Counted from the first letter of the stretch, positions 8,309-16,776 are shown. The stretch is 64,000 nt of DNA from Glaciihabitans arcticus (GCF_004310685.1 NZ_SISG01000001.1:1426001-1490000); one strand, 5' to 3'. Made by a program: numbers and translations. Notes: a model not told the origin generated them from the letters alone.

Positions 8309-9271
8309 GTGGGATACGTCTACGCGCTGCTTGCGGCGCTGCTGTTCGGCGCGAACGGAAGCGTCACCAAGGTCGTGATCGAGGCGGGCATCAGCCCGAC
8401 CCAGCTCACCCAGTTCCGCGTGCTCGGCACCGCTGTGATCGCAGGTGTCATCCTGCTCCTGGTCGACCGCAGCGCCTTCCGCATCGGCCGGCGGCAGGTC
8501 GGCATCATGGCGATCCTCGGGGTCACGGGCGTCGCCGTGCTGCAGGCGTCCTACGCGTTCGCGATCCAGCTGCTGCCGGTCGGCATCGCACTGCTGCTCG
8601 AATATCTCGCCGTGCTGTTCGTCGCGGTGATCGCGTTCGTGTTCCTCAAGGAGAAGGTCAAGCCCCGACTATGGGTCGCCATCGCGTGTGTACTGCTCGG
8701 TCTCGCCGTGGTCGCCCAGATCTGGGCGAGTGACCTGAACGGGCTCGGCGTGGTGATGGCCCTCATCGCCGCGGCATCGCTCACCATCTACTTCCTCGTC
8801 GGGGAGCGTCAGGTCGGTGCCACCTCCCCGCTCGCCGTCGCGTTCTGGACGACGGGTTTCGCCTCGCTCTTCTGGGCGTTCTTCAGCGGCTGGTGGAACG
8901 TGCGTCCCGCGCTGCTCGCCGAATCCGTCTCGCTGAGCGGCAACCTCGAAACCGTGCTGCTGCCGCTCTGGGTGCCGCTCGCGTGGTGTGTGCTGCTCGG
9001 ATCGTTCCTGCCGTTCCTGCTGTCGTTCCTCGCGCTCAAGCACCTGAGCGCAACGGCCGCCGGCATCGTGGCGTCGTCCGAGGTCATCTTCGCGTTTGTT
9101 GTGGCGTGGCTCTGGCTGGGTGAGAGCCTGAACGTCATCCAGATCCTGGGCGCGGTTGTGGTGCTCGTGGGCATCATCCTCGCCCAGACCGCACGATCGG
9201 GGAAGGTTATCGACGCCGACCTGGCGCTGGTGCCGGACCTGCCGAGCCCCGACGCCGCGCCAGCCAAATAG
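8309..9271 (+). CDS. EamA/DMT-family transporter
   Basis: 320 residues with about ten hydrophobic segments in two EamA repeats (about 1-140 and 150-295); it begins MGYVYALLAALLFGANGSV. DMT exporters usually move amino acids, metabolites or drugs; the substrate here cannot be inferred. The GTG start follows the reductase stop codon with no gap and lacks a clear ribosome site, so it is probably translated by coupling. Its last 65 bases overlap the convergent surface-protein gene on the other strand. Confidence 0.85.
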   Translation: MGYVYALLAALLFGANGSVTKVVIEAGISPTQLTQFRVLGTAVIAGVILLLVDRSAFRIGRRQVGIMAILGVTGVAVLQASYAFAIQLLPVGIALLLEYLAVLFVAVIAFVFLKEKVKPRLWVAIACVLLGLAVVAQIWASDLNGLGVVMALIAAASLTIYFLVGERQVGATSPLAVAFWTTGFASLFWAFFSGWWNVRPALLAESVSLSGNLETVLLPLWVPLAWCVLLGSFLPFLLSFLALKHLSATAAGIVASSEVIFAFVVAWLWLGESLNVIQILGAVVVLVGIILAQTARSGKVIDADLALVPDLPSPDAAPAK

Positions 9272-10406
9272 CGAACCCGCCGCCGAGAAGCCCGAGCCCC
9301 GCGAGGATCGCGGGGAACGTGGCATCCACACCGGTCGGAACCAGCGAATCACCGGGATCCCCGGGCGCGGCCGGAATGAGCGGAGCCGCCAGCAGGTCGC
9401 CCAGGTCGACGACGTCGGCATTCGCGGCGAGCGGCACCGGGAACAGGCCTGGCTCGACCACGACCTCCGGCGGAGCGACGAGATCGAGCTGGTAGTCACC
9501 GAACGCCGTCTCGAACTCGAACGTGCCGTCCGGGGCGACGGGCACGAGCACCGGCTCGTCGAGAACGTCGGTGACCGGCGTGCCCGCGCTATCGAGCAGG
9601 GTGAGGGATGTCCCGGCGGGAACAGGAACATCGTCGCCGCCGCCGATCACGACCTCGCCGGTCACCGTGGCCGCGGGTGACACTGCCGCAAGCCACAACT
9701 GGAAGGACGGGAACCCGATCAACACCCCATAGGTCAGCACCACTCGCGTCACGGGAACGGTCGGCACCAGCCAGCCGTACGCGCCCTGCGTATCAAGCCC
9801 CGTGCCGAGATAGGTGTCGACGGGGCGCGTCGCGCACCCGGGCACCGGCGTCGGGGCTCCGCACCACGCGGGTGCGTCGGTGACCGTGATGTTCGAGCAG
9901 CCGGTCGGCTTGGGTGAGGCGTTCAGGCAGTAGTTTCCCGGGGTCTGGAACCCGAGCTCGGCGGTCGTCAATGGCGTCGCGCCGTTGAACGCCTGGATCG
10001 ACACGTAGTCGGCGTCGACGTCACCGAGCGCAAAGCCCCAGCCGGGCACGGTCGGGGCGTCGAAGGTGAGAGTGGTGGCGGACGGCGTGACCACGGACGC
10101 CGCGGAGATGGTGAGGTAGGGCTGCTTGCGCGAGCTGCCGAACCGGTCGCCGAATCCCGTGTTCGCTCCGAGGAAGGCGGAAGCACCCTGCGCGATGGTC
10201 GGGGTCGTGGCCGAGGTGGTGGTGAGGTGCGCAACGGGGATTGTTGAGGCACCGGCGAAGGTGGCATCGAAGCCCGTCCCGGTCGCCGTCCAGGTCGGGA
10301 ACACGCCGACCGGTGGTGTTGCCGCCGAGGCAGAGAGCGCGGAGCTGCTGAAGACAAGGGCTGCGAGGGCGATGATCAACCCTCGCTTAGTGCGCGTGGT
10401 GTTCAT
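9207..10406 (-). CDS. Secreted, membrane-anchored surface protein with degenerate sortase-like tail
   Basis: 399 residues. An N-terminal signal peptide (about 1-28, cleaved near SASAA) is followed by a Thr/Ala-rich beta-type extracellular domain with two Cys pairs (NYCLNASPKPTGC and WCGAPTPVPGC). A Pro/Val-rich segment of about 100 residues resembles a Cna-B/SpaA-like stalk (PDGTFEFETAFGDYQLDLVA). The tail is LVPTG, a hydrophobic segment (LAGLGLLGGGFAIWLA) and RRRGSAGPAPAPGRRR. That order matches a cell-wall sorting signal, although the motif departs from LPxTG. The start is the ATG at 10404-10406. No sortase gene is seen in the window. Confidence 0.75.
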   Translation of the reverse strand: MNTTRTKRGLIIALAALVFSSSALSASAATPPVGVFPTWTATGTGFDATFAGASTIPVAHLTTTSATTPTIAQGASAFLGANTGFGDRFGSSRKQPYLTISAASVVTPSATTLTFDAPTVPGWGFALGDVDADYVSIQAFNGATPLTTAELGFQTPGNYCLNASPKPTGCSNITVTDAPAWCGAPTPVPGCATRPVDTYLGTGLDTQGAYGWLVPTVPVTRVVLTYGVLIGFPSFQLWLAAVSPAATVTGEVVIGGGDDVPVPAGTSLTLLDSAGTPVTDVLDEPVLVPVAPDGTFEFETAFGDYQLDLVAPPEVVVEPGLFPVPLAANADVVDLGDLLAAPLIPAAPGDPGDSLVPTGVDATFPAILAGLGLLGGGFAIWLARRRGSAGPAPAPGRRR

Positions 10407-10434
10407 CTTCCAACCATAACCCCGACGTCGAGTG

Positions 10435-10450
10435 TCGTAGGTATGTTCTA
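10435..10450. promoter_or_regulatory. Degenerate LexA-box-like palindrome (weak)
   Basis: TCGTAGGTATGTTCTA differs at 3 of 16 positions from the full LexA-type box at 29592-29607 and shares its GTATGTTC core. It lies 28 bases upstream of the surface-protein ATG and 50 bases before the small gene at 10500. Its left half is poor, so LexA binding is doubtful. Confidence 0.25.
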
Positions 10451-10499
10451 ATGTCGAACTATCACTTCCGTTGGGCCGGCTTGATCGTCTGGAGTTCCC

Positions 10500-10760
10500 G
10501 TGACCATTCTCGATTTCGCAACAACGCACTACTCGACCCCTTCACGTATCGCGCGCCCCGGCGTCGCCGTCATCCAGCTGCACGACGAGCTCTGGCGCGT
10601 CACGCGCTCGAGCGGCGAGGTGGTCGGCTACATCGAGCGCTTCGTCGAGCGCGGCGATTACCGCTACCGAGCCAAGCGCATGCTGGTGCTTCAGAAGCGC
10701 TTCGTCTCGATCGGCGAATTCTGGAGAATGGATGACGCCCTGAACGTTCTGACGCCCTGA
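10500..10760 (+). CDS. Small protein of unknown function (86 aa)
   Basis: 86 residues, starting from the GTG at 10500 with GGAG seven bases upstream. The sequence is basic and aromatic (YIERFVERGDYRYRAKRML, FVSIGEFWRMDDALNVL) without membrane segments or signal peptide. The fold looks like a compact alpha/beta domain. I do not recognise a domain. It is a single gene between the surface protein and the coiled-coil membrane protein, followed by a modest hairpin. Confidence 0.65.
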   Translation: MTILDFATTHYSTPSRIARPGVAVIQLHDELWRVTRSSGEVVGYIERFVERGDYRYRAKRMLVLQKRFVSIGEFWRMDDALNVLTP

Positions 10761-10772
10761 GCCTCTGACGTA

Positions 10773-10805
10773 GTGCGGGGCGCACCGCACAACTTGGGGT
10801 TTTTC
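10773..10805 (+). terminator. Possible terminator
   Basis: GTGCGG (10773-10778) pairs with CCGCAC (10785-10790); AACTTGGGG and then five T follow. The stem is short and the T-run lies about ten bases away, so it is weak. Confidence 0.4.
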
Positions 10806-10870
10806 TGGCAACGATCCCCCTAACAGCGCGCCTCGGCCACCCGCCCCCTTTTCGGGGGTATCGTCTGTGC

Positions 10871-11974
10871 ATGCAAATCTGGAACGACTTCGTCACTTGG
10901 TTCTACTCGGACGAGGGGTGGCGCGTGGTCTCGACGGCGATCCTCCCGTTCCTGTCGATCATCATCGCCACGCTCATCGCTGTCTGGATCTCGCGCTCCG
11001 CGATCAACCGCATCCTCGGGCGCGCAGACCGTTCCGATCGCACTGCCGCGATCGGTGCGATCGTCGAGGTGGCCCGCAACTCCGCGCAGTGGAGCAACCT
11101 TCCGCCGGCCACGCGCGACCATCTCGAAGCCCAGGCTAACGCCGCCACGATTCGACTGCGCCTGCTGCCCACCAACGGTGCGAGCGCCGCAGCCGATTGG
11201 GCCGAGCACCAGCTTCCCGTGATCCGCAGCAACTCCGCCGACTTCAGCGTGCAGTCCGAGCAGAACTATCTCGAGTTCCGCGACCGCCTGATCGAGTGGC
11301 AGCAGAAGCCGTCCCGAGCCCGCAAGCTGTTCGCCGCGGACCTCGAGCAGTTCAGGTACGAGGAATCCCCCGTCGACGCCGACCTCGTGGAGAAGCAGCG
11401 CGCGTGGGCAGCCGAGCAGGCGGCCTCCGAGCAGTCCGCGGCCGAGACCTCGAGCGCCGAACGAGCGGATGCCGCCGCCGAGCTCGCCGCCGAGGACCAG
11501 GCCGCCGCCCAGCGTGCGGAAGCCGAGCGCGCCGACGCCGAGCGTGCAGCAGCCGAACAGTCGGCCGCCGATCGCCTCGCTGCTGAGCAGCTCGCGGCAG
11601 ACAGCTCGAACCCGAGCACCGCGCCCGTGTTCACCACGGTCAATGCGCACCCGGTCACCGATTCCTCCCCCGTGGAGACGGCGCCGTACTCGTTCTCCGA
11701 GGCGGATTTCTCGGAGGCCGTGAGTGTCACGCCCCAGAACGACAAGCGGGACGAGGACACATCGCAGGACGTGGGTTCCCAGAATGAAGCTCCGCAAGAA
11801 GAGCCCTTCTACAACCCGCCCTACGAGCCGTCCCCGGCGGGCCGCACCTTCGAGCCGCACATCGACAACGAGGTGCATTATGACGCCAACGGCGACGTAA
11901 TCGAAGCGACCATCGACGAGGACCCGAACGGTTCGGCACCGCCGCTCGTCCGTCCCCGACTGCGCGAAGACTAG
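10871..11974 (+). CDS. Membrane-anchored Ala/Glu-rich coiled-coil protein
   Basis: 367 residues. A single N-terminal membrane helix (about 19-42, VVSTAILPFLSIIIATLIAVWIS) is followed by a soluble helical region. An Ala/Glu/Gln heptad-like stretch (about 175-245, repeats of AAEQ, ADAER) should form a long coiled coil. The C-terminus is acidic, Pro-rich and probably disordered. It is likely a cytoplasmic protein tethered to the membrane. No catalytic motif is visible. Proteins of this layout occur in Microbacteriaceae without assigned function (from memory). The start ATG at 10871 sits on the only frame. Confidence 0.75.
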   Translation: MQIWNDFVTWFYSDEGWRVVSTAILPFLSIIIATLIAVWISRSAINRILGRADRSDRTAAIGAIVEVARNSAQWSNLPPATRDHLEAQANAATIRLRLLPTNGASAAADWAEHQLPVIRSNSADFSVQSEQNYLEFRDRLIEWQQKPSRARKLFAADLEQFRYEESPVDADLVEKQRAWAAEQAASEQSAAETSSAERADAAAELAAEDQAAAQRAEAERADAERAAAEQSAADRLAAEQLAADSSNPSTAPVFTTVNAHPVTDSSPVETAPYSFSEADFSEAVSVTPQNDKRDEDTSQDVGSQNEAPQEEPFYNPPYEPSPAGRTFEPHIDNEVHYDANGDVIEATIDEDPNGSAPPLVRPRLRED

Positions 11975-11977
11975 AGC

Positions 11978-12373
11978 TTAAGAGCCGGGCAGTCCGTCGA
12001 TCGCGATCAGCTTCGCGGACCACGGGCAGTACTGCTCTGACGTGACCGTCCTGTCCTCCACATAGGAGGGCAGGCCGTCGCAGACCTCGATCGTCATGTC
12101 CGCGAACTCGAGCGTGGCCGGATCGATGTGCCACGACCACGGCCCATTGACCCCCGCCTCGTCGCGCACGACCGTGCCGTTCGGGATCGTGGCGACCTCC
12201 TCGCCGGCGAGCAACTTCTGCGCATGCGCGATCAGCTCAGGCGTTGCGAGCTCTACCTTGTAGGTCTCGCCCACGACCTGGAAGGTCGCGACGACGGTCT
12301 CGGGCGTCTCGGGAGCGGCGGGTGCGCAGCCGGTCAGTACGAGCAGCAGAGCGAGTGTGAGCAGGCGTTTCAT
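11978..12373 (-). CDS. Lipoprotein with BP74 N-terminal-like domain
   Basis: 131 residues. Signal peptide with lipobox LVLTGC (Cys16). The remainder matches the pattern of the BP74 N-terminal domain family (first described in a Dictyostelium calmodulin-binding protein): a start such as FQVVGETYKVELATPELIAHA, then NGPWSWHIDPATLEFADMTIEVCD and a final QYCPWSAKLI. The two Cys residues in IEVCD and QYCPW are probably paired. The bacterial role is unknown. The ATG overlaps the stop of the aminotransferase gene (ATGA), so both are one transcript. Confidence 0.75.
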   Translation of the reverse strand: MKRLLTLALLLVLTGCAPAAPETPETVVATFQVVGETYKVELATPELIAHAQKLLAGEEVATIPNGTVVRDEAGVNGPWSWHIDPATLEFADMTIEVCDGLPSYVEDRTVTSEQYCPWSAKLIAIDGLPGS

Positions 12374-14118
12374 CGAAGACTCTCCACGGGCAGGTCGAAC
12401 CAACGCAGATGCTCGAAGTCTGAGCCGAGCGCGTCCTTCACGTCGAGCGAGAGCTGGTCGGCGGCGTGCGTGTCCGACGACGCAGCGGGAAGCGAGGCGA
12501 AGAGCCGCTCGGCCTCAGCCAGGTAACCGGCGAGAGCCGCTTCATCCACCGTGTCATCGCGCTGGGGCCAGGTCAGCGCGCCGGTTTCGTCATAGGCGAG
12601 CTGCGACAGCCGCAGCGGAGGCTCGACCGTGCCGTCACGATGGTGCCACAGCCCGGAGACGTGGTCGAAGCGGTAGTGCGGCACGAGGCGAGCGCCGTGT
12701 TCAGCGACCAGCGTCACGGCCTTAACGATGTAGCGGAACACCGTCTCACTGATGAAGTAATTGAAGTTGATGCGGATCCAGCCCGGCTTGATGCCCTCGC
12801 AGCCGCCCGTGATCTCGCGCTCGAACTCCCGGGAGCGGTCGAGATCGATGCCGAGCAGGCGGTGTCCGTAGGGGCCGGCGCAGCTGCAGCCACCCCGCGA
12901 CTGGATGCCGAACAGGTCGTTCAGGATCGCGACCACCACGTTGTGGTGCAGGTAGCGACCGCCCGGGCGCTTGATGACAAACGACACGATCGAGAGCCGC
13001 TCGGCATCGGGATTGCCCAGTACCTGGATCGACGGGTGCGACTCCCACGCCTGCATCGCGCGGCTGAGGTAATCGCGCTCGCAGGCCTGGATCGTCTCGA
13101 CCCCGACCGCCTCCTTGAGCTGGAAGACGAGCCCCGCGCGAATCGACTCGATGATCGCGGGCGTACCGGCCTCCTCGCGGTGCACGGGGTCGGCGAGGTA
13201 CTTGTGCTCCTCGGGGTTGACGTAGGCGACGGTGCCGCCGCCCACCATGTCGGGCACGGTGTTGGTCAGGATGCCCCGGCTCACGACCAGCACACCCGGC
13301 GTTCCCGGCCCGCCGATGAACTTGTGCGGAGAGATGAAGATCGCGTCCTTGCGTTCGGCGGGGACGCCGCTGCGCGGATTCATCTCGATGTCCACATACG
13401 GGGCGCACGCCGCGAAGTCCCAGAAGGCGAGGGCACCGTGCTCGTGCAGCAGGCGCGTGATGCCGTGGGTATCGGTGGTGATCCCGGTGACGTTGCTCGC
13501 GGCGCTGAACGAGCCGATGCGCAGCGGTCGATCGCTGTAGCGCTCGAGCTGCTCCGCGAGGTGCACGGCGTCGATGTGGCCGTCGGCATTCTCGTGGATC
13601 GTGACCACGTCGGCGATCGACTCCCGCCACGGCAGCTCATTCGAGTGGTGCTCGTAGGGACCGATGAAGACGACGGGCCGTTCGTTCGCGGGGATGCTCG
13701 CGCTCAACCCGTGCTTCTCGTCGAGCGCCGCCGGAATGCGGATGCCGAGGATCCCCACGAGCTTGTTGATCGCCGCAGTGGACCCGCTCCCGGCGAAGAT
13801 GACGACGGAGTCCTCGTCGCCGTTCACCGAGCGGTGGATGATGGCGCGCGCGTCCTCGCGCAGCCGGGTGGTCTGGAGTCCGGTGCCGCTCGACTCCGAG
13901 TGCGTGTTCGCGTACCGCGGCAGGACCTCATCCCGAATGAACTGCTCGACGAAACTCAGCGCTCGGCCGCTCGCGGTGTAGTCGGCGTAGGTGACGCGAC
14001 GGGGCCCGAACGGACCGGGCATGACCTGGTCGTCGCCGATCACGCAGTCACGGATGCGGTCGAGCAGGGGCGAACTCGGCACGTCCGCCGGCCGATCGGG
14101 GATCACGCAGTCATCCAT
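12370..14118 (-). CDS. Class-V aminotransferase / cysteine-desulfurase-family PLP enzyme, large form
   Basis: 582 residues, longer than the roughly 400 of IscS/SufS. N-terminal half has the class-V signature: VTYADYTASGRAL, FAGSGSTAAINKL, and the PLP lysine in ISPHKFIGGPGTPG (about Lys266). A Cys-rich loop (SRGGCSCAGPYGHRLLG) sits where desulfurases hold their catalytic Cys. The extra C-terminal domain of about 150 residues contains YFISETVFRYIVKAVTLVAEHGARL. The substrate is unknown; a desulfurase or decarboxylase-like role is possible. It starts at the ATG at 14116-14118 and is coupled to the BP74-like lipoprotein. Confidence 0.82.
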   Translation of the reverse strand: MDDCVIPDRPADVPSSPLLDRIRDCVIGDDQVMPGPFGPRRVTYADYTASGRALSFVEQFIRDEVLPRYANTHSESSGTGLQTTRLREDARAIIHRSVNGDEDSVVIFAGSGSTAAINKLVGILGIRIPAALDEKHGLSASIPANERPVVFIGPYEHHSNELPWRESIADVVTIHENADGHIDAVHLAEQLERYSDRPLRIGSFSAASNVTGITTDTHGITRLLHEHGALAFWDFAACAPYVDIEMNPRSGVPAERKDAIFISPHKFIGGPGTPGVLVVSRGILTNTVPDMVGGGTVAYVNPEEHKYLADPVHREEAGTPAIIESIRAGLVFQLKEAVGVETIQACERDYLSRAMQAWESHPSIQVLGNPDAERLSIVSFVIKRPGGRYLHHNVVVAILNDLFGIQSRGGCSCAGPYGHRLLGIDLDRSREFEREITGGCEGIKPGWIRINFNYFISETVFRYIVKAVTLVAEHGARLVPHYRFDHVSGLWHHRDGTVEPPLRLSQLAYDETGALTWPQRDDTVDEAALAGYLAEAERLFASLPAASSDTHAADQLSLDVKDALGSDFEHLRWFDLPVESLR

Positions 14119-14138
14119 GCGCCAAGGGTAGCGCGGGG

Positions 14139-14211
14139 TGCCCCTGGCAGGAATCGAACCTGCGACCAAGAGATTAGAAGGCTCTTGCTCTATCCACTGA
14201 GCTACAGAGGC
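14139..14211 (-). tRNA. tRNA-Arg (anticodon TCT)
   Basis: 73 bases on the minus strand. Acceptor GCCTCTG pairs with CAGGGGC (one G-U), D arm GCTC/GAGC, anticodon loop CTTCTAA (TCT) and T arm GCAGG-TTCGATT-CCTGC. The anticodon stem has a C-U mismatch at its loop end (AGAGC/TCTCT). CCA is not encoded; the discriminator is A. Confidence 0.95.
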
Positions 14212-14236
14212 GCGGTTAAACGATACCGCAGGCTGG

Positions 14237-14497
14237 TTATACGGCCTTCGCGAGCGCCACCAGCACCTGGTTGACGGTGGGGACTCCCTCGGCACGGAAG
14301 ACCTCGGTGCCGTCAGCCGAGGTCACGATGACGGTCGGAGTTGAGCGGATACCGGCTTTTTCTGCCTCGGACGTCTCGCGCGCGACATCCAGTTCAGCAA
14401 TCTTCGCGGCGGGCACAAGGGTCGCCACCTGCTTCAACACCCCGCGGGTCTGAATGCACGGGTCGCAGAAGGAGGAGGAGAAGAAGAGCAGGTTCAC
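14237..14497 (-). CDS. Small thioredoxin-like protein
   Basis: 86 residues. Thioredoxin fold reduced to its core: MNLLFFSSSF then CDPC (Cys11, Cys14) as redox centre, AELDVARETSEAEKAG, and the cis-Pro STPTVIV. There is no signal peptide, so it is cytosolic. It should reduce or exchange disulfides on an unknown partner. The length is shorter than standard thioredoxin (about 105), lacking the first beta/alpha unit. A 28-base gap separates it from the next gene (14526-14798), which ends just upstream on the same strand. Confidence 0.85.
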   Translation of the reverse strand: MNLLFFSSSFCDPCIQTRGVLKQVATLVPAAKIAELDVARETSEAEKAGIRSTPTVIVTSADGTEVFRAEGVPTVNQVLVALAKAV

Positions 14498-14525
14498 GCT
14501 GGGGCCAACCGTCGGAGCGGGCTAA

Positions 14526-14798
14526 TTAGTCCCGACGCTCGTCGAGGTCCTCGAGCGGCTCGCCGTCGGCGGCGTCCCACGTGTAGGTGACCTGAACCTG
14601 CTCGCCGACCTTGTGGGCTGCAGGTGTGTCGTAGACGACCTGCGTCTCCTTGCCGTCGAGCGCGACGAGAACGGTGACTTCGGAGTCCCAGCTGCCATCG
14701 GTGGAGATGCGGGTGTCGGTGCGGCCGTCGTAGGGTCCGCCCTTGTAGAAGACGATGTATTCGTCGCCGCGTTCGATGGTCACACCTGTGTCAGTCAT
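14526..14798 (-). CDS. Small acidic protein of unknown function (90 aa)
   Basis: 90 residues, very acidic at both ends (MTDTGVTIERGDEY, EPLEDLDERRD). Predicted all-beta: alternating hydrophobic/polar strands with GGPYDGRTDTRI and VLVALDGKETQVVYD. No signal peptide, membrane segment or catalytic motif. The ATG at 14796-14798 was preferred over one 13 codons upstream because the intervening residues look non-coding. Probably co-transcribed with the thioredoxin-like gene. Confidence 0.65.
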   Translation of the reverse strand: MTDTGVTIERGDEYIVFYKGGPYDGRTDTRISTDGSWDSEVTVLVALDGKETQVVYDTPAAHKVGEQVQVTYTWDAADGEPLEDLDERRD

Positions 14799-14808
14799 GT
14801 CCCTAGTT

Positions 14809-15018
14809 CTACCAGACACCGATGAGAGAAAGCACACCGGCGAGCGCCGACACGGCCCCCAGCGTCACACCGATGATGAAGAGGATGAGGTGAACCGTAA
14901 AGAACGCGGTCGGTTTGCCGTTTGCGTCCTTCGCACGCGGGTCCTTCGCTACGCGTCGGAAGAACGTCGGCCAAGTCACGAAGTTGAAGACGCCGTTGAG
15001 AATCAGGAGGATTGCCAC
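14809..15018 (-). CDS. SCO4848-family small membrane protein
   Basis: 69 residues with two membrane helices (about 4-17 and 42-66) separated by a basic polar loop (RRVAKDPRAKDANGKPT). The pattern and the position beside orn resemble the SCO4848-type membrane proteins of actinobacteria; this assignment is from memory. Function unknown. It is transcribed divergently from orn, 57 bases apart. Confidence 0.7.
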   Translation of the reverse strand: MAILLILNGVFNFVTWPTFFRRVAKDPRAKDANGKPTAFFTVHLILFIIGVTLGAVSALAGVLSLIGVW

Positions 15019-15075
15019 CCGTTCAGCCTAGGCGCCGCGACCATCGCCGTCGCACGCCGCCGGTAGACTTCAGCA

Positions 15076-15696
15076 ATGGCTACCTCCGCTGATCGCCTCG
15101 TGTGGATCGACTGCGAAATGACCGGGCTCGATCTCACGATCGACGAACTCGTTGAGGTCGCGGTGGTCATCACCGACTACGACCTCAACCTCATCGACCC
15201 CGGCTTCACCATCGTCATCAAGCCCGACCAGTCGGCGCTCGACACGATGAACGACTTCGTGCGCAACATGCACACCGAGAGCGGACTCATCACCGAGATC
15301 CCGAACGGCGTATCCCTCGCCGACGCCGAGTACGCCGTGCACGAGTACATCCTGAAGTTCGTGCCCAACCCCCAGAGCGCACCGCTCGCCGGCAACACCA
15401 TCGGCACCGACCGGGCCTTCCTGAACAAATTTATGCCCCGAGTAGACGGCCACCTGCACTACCGCAGCGTCGACGTCTCCTCCATCAAAGAACTGTCGCG
15501 TCGCTGGTTCCCCCGCGTGTACTTCAACTCCCCCGCCAAGAACGGCGGACACCGCGCCCTCGCCGACATTCTCGAGTCGATCCGCGAGCTGCAGTACTAC
15601 CGCAAGGCGGCCTTTGTGGCCGACCCCGGACCCACCAGCGAAGAGGCCCAGGCAATTTCGGCGGCCGTTGTGGACCAGTTCGCCCCGCACCTGTAA
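15076..15696 (+). CDS. orn: Oligoribonuclease
   Basis: 206 residues. DEDDh 3'-5' exoribonuclease that degrades 2-5 nt RNAs and linear di-nucleotides such as pGpG. The motifs are [11 protein letters not shown] (Asp12, Glu14), the central Asp ([10 protein letters not shown]) and the C-terminal HRALADI, all intact. Length is normal. It is followed 59 bases later by tRNA-His and a strong terminator, the order seen in other actinobacteria. Confidence 0.97.
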   Translation: MATSADRLVWIDCEMTGLDLTIDELVEVAVVITDYDLNLIDPGFTIVIKPDQSALDTMNDFVRNMHTESGLITEIPNGVSLADAEYAVHEYILKFVPNPQSAPLAGNTIGTDRAFLNKFMPRVDGHLHYRSVDVSSIKELSRRWFPRVYFNSPAKNGGHRALADILESIRELQYYRKAAFVADPGPTSEEAQAISAAVVDQFAPHL

Positions 15697-15755
15697 TACA
15701 ATTGCTGGGTTGCCTTTTGTGGCGGTAGAAATACAGTCGCAAGAACAACGCGTTT

Positions 15756-15832
15756 GGTGGGCGTAGCTCAGTTGGCAGAGCGCTGGCTTGTGGAGCCGGA
15801 TGTCGCGGGTTCGAGCCCCGTCGTTCACCCCA
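15756..15832 (+). tRNA. tRNA-His (anticodon GTG)
   Basis: Acceptor GTGGGCG pairs with CGTTCAC with two G-U pairs; the extra G(-1) required for HisRS is encoded at 15756. The anticodon loop is CTTGTGG. Discriminator C73 and CCA are both encoded (15829-15832). Confidence 0.96.
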
Positions 15833-15837
15833 TCACG

Positions 15838-15867
15838 AAACGGCCCCGCGAAAGCGGGGCCGTTTCT
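15838..15867 (+). terminator. Strong terminator after orn / tRNA-His
   Basis: AAACGGCCCCGC and GCGGGGCCGTTT pair perfectly over a GAAA tetraloop, followed by CTGCG. The A-stem and T-stem make it symmetric, but no minus-strand gene approaches from the right until 17132. Confidence 0.85.
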
Positions 15868-15924
15868 GCGTTAGCGCCAGCGTTCCCATCCCACACCTGT
15901 CCCCGAACATGACAGGCTGGACTC

Positions 15925-16221
15925 GTGACAAAGACCCTCGACCGGCCGGAGCTGAGCGAGGAGTCCGTCACCGCCAGCCGGCTCGACACCCCCTGGGTCA
16001 CCCTCGTCTGGAACGACCCCGTGAACCTCATGAGCTACGTCTCCTACGTATTCCGCAGCTACTTCGGATTCTCCGCCGAAGAAGCCGACCGCCGCATGCT
16101 TCAGGTTCACAACGACGGTCGAGCCGTGGTCGCCACGGGATCCCGCGAGCAGATGGAAGTCCACGTCGAGGCAATGCACGACTTCGGCCTGTGGGCCACC
16201 CTGCAGCAGGTCGACGCGTGA
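15925..16221 (+). CDS. clpS: ATP-dependent Clp protease adaptor ClpS
   Basis: 98 residues. Delivers N-degron substrates to ClpC/ClpP. Conserved ClpS core: [20 protein letters not shown] and the C-terminal [21 protein letters not shown]. The first 22 residues are a variable tail. The start is a GTG at 15925. Its stop overlaps the GTG of the DUF2017 gene by 4 bases; the clpS-DUF2017 pair is a frequent actinobacterial arrangement. Confidence 0.95.
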   Translation: MTKTLDRPELSEESVTASRLDTPWVTLVWNDPVNLMSYVSYVFRSYFGFSAEEADRRMLQVHNDGRAVVATGSREQMEVHVEAMHDFGLWATLQQVDA

Positions 16222-16769
16222 TCCCGTTCGAGCGCGGCGACGACCGCGTCATCCGCGCGAGCCTCACCCGCCCCGAGGCCACGCTCATCGCCTCCCTCGC
16301 CGGCCAGATCGCCGCACTCCTCGGCGGGCTCGTCGAGGTTCCACACTTCGACGACCCCGATGCAGCCGCACTGTTCGAGTCGGTCGGCATGGGCGGCACG
16401 AGCACGCTCAATGACGACCCGGCGATCGCCCGGCTGCTTCCGAACGCGTATGCCGAGCCCGGGGCATCCGGAGACTTTCGCCGCCTCACCGAACGCAGCC
16501 TCGCGAGCCGTAAGGTCGCCAACGCCGGTGTTGTCGTGGCCAGCCTGGACGCCGCTCTGAACAGTGGCGGCGAACTGGCACTGGATGACGCCGAGGCACA
16601 GTCCTGGCTCCGCACCCTCGCAGATATCCGCCTGACGATCGCGGCTCGGCTCGGCATCGAGGCCGATGGGGACGAGGGCGCGGATGACGACGACTCGCTC
16701 GCCCTGCGGGACGTATACGACTGGCTCGCCTGGGTCACCGACTCGCTGATTGGAGCGATCGAGGAGTGA
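16218..16769 (+). CDS. DUF2017 family protein
   Basis: 183 residues, mostly helical and acidic. Starts at a GTG that overlaps the clpS stop. Family features are [20 protein letters not shown] and the C-terminal [22 protein letters not shown]2017 genes usually sit next to clpS in Actinobacteria, but no function is established. The gene is followed 7 bases later by a metallopeptidase gene, so three genes form one operon of likely protein-turnover function. Confidence 0.88.
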   Translation: MIPFERGDDRVIRASLTRPEATLIASLAGQIAALLGGLVEVPHFDDPDAAALFESVGMGGTSTLNDDPAIARLLPNAYAEPGASGDFRRLTERSLASRKVANAGVVVASLDAALNSGGELALDDAEAQSWLRTLADIRLTIAARLGIEADGDEGADDDDSLALRDVYDWLAWVTDSLIGAIEE

Positions 16770-16776
16770 GAACCAC

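Noticed and set aside
12466-14274. Long plus-strand open frame (602 codons) opposite the aminotransferase
   Set aside because: Composition is Arg/Val/Asp/Gly with no domain, and it is antisense to a protein with clear PLP motifs and spans the tRNA-Arg; it is the usual high-GC shadow.
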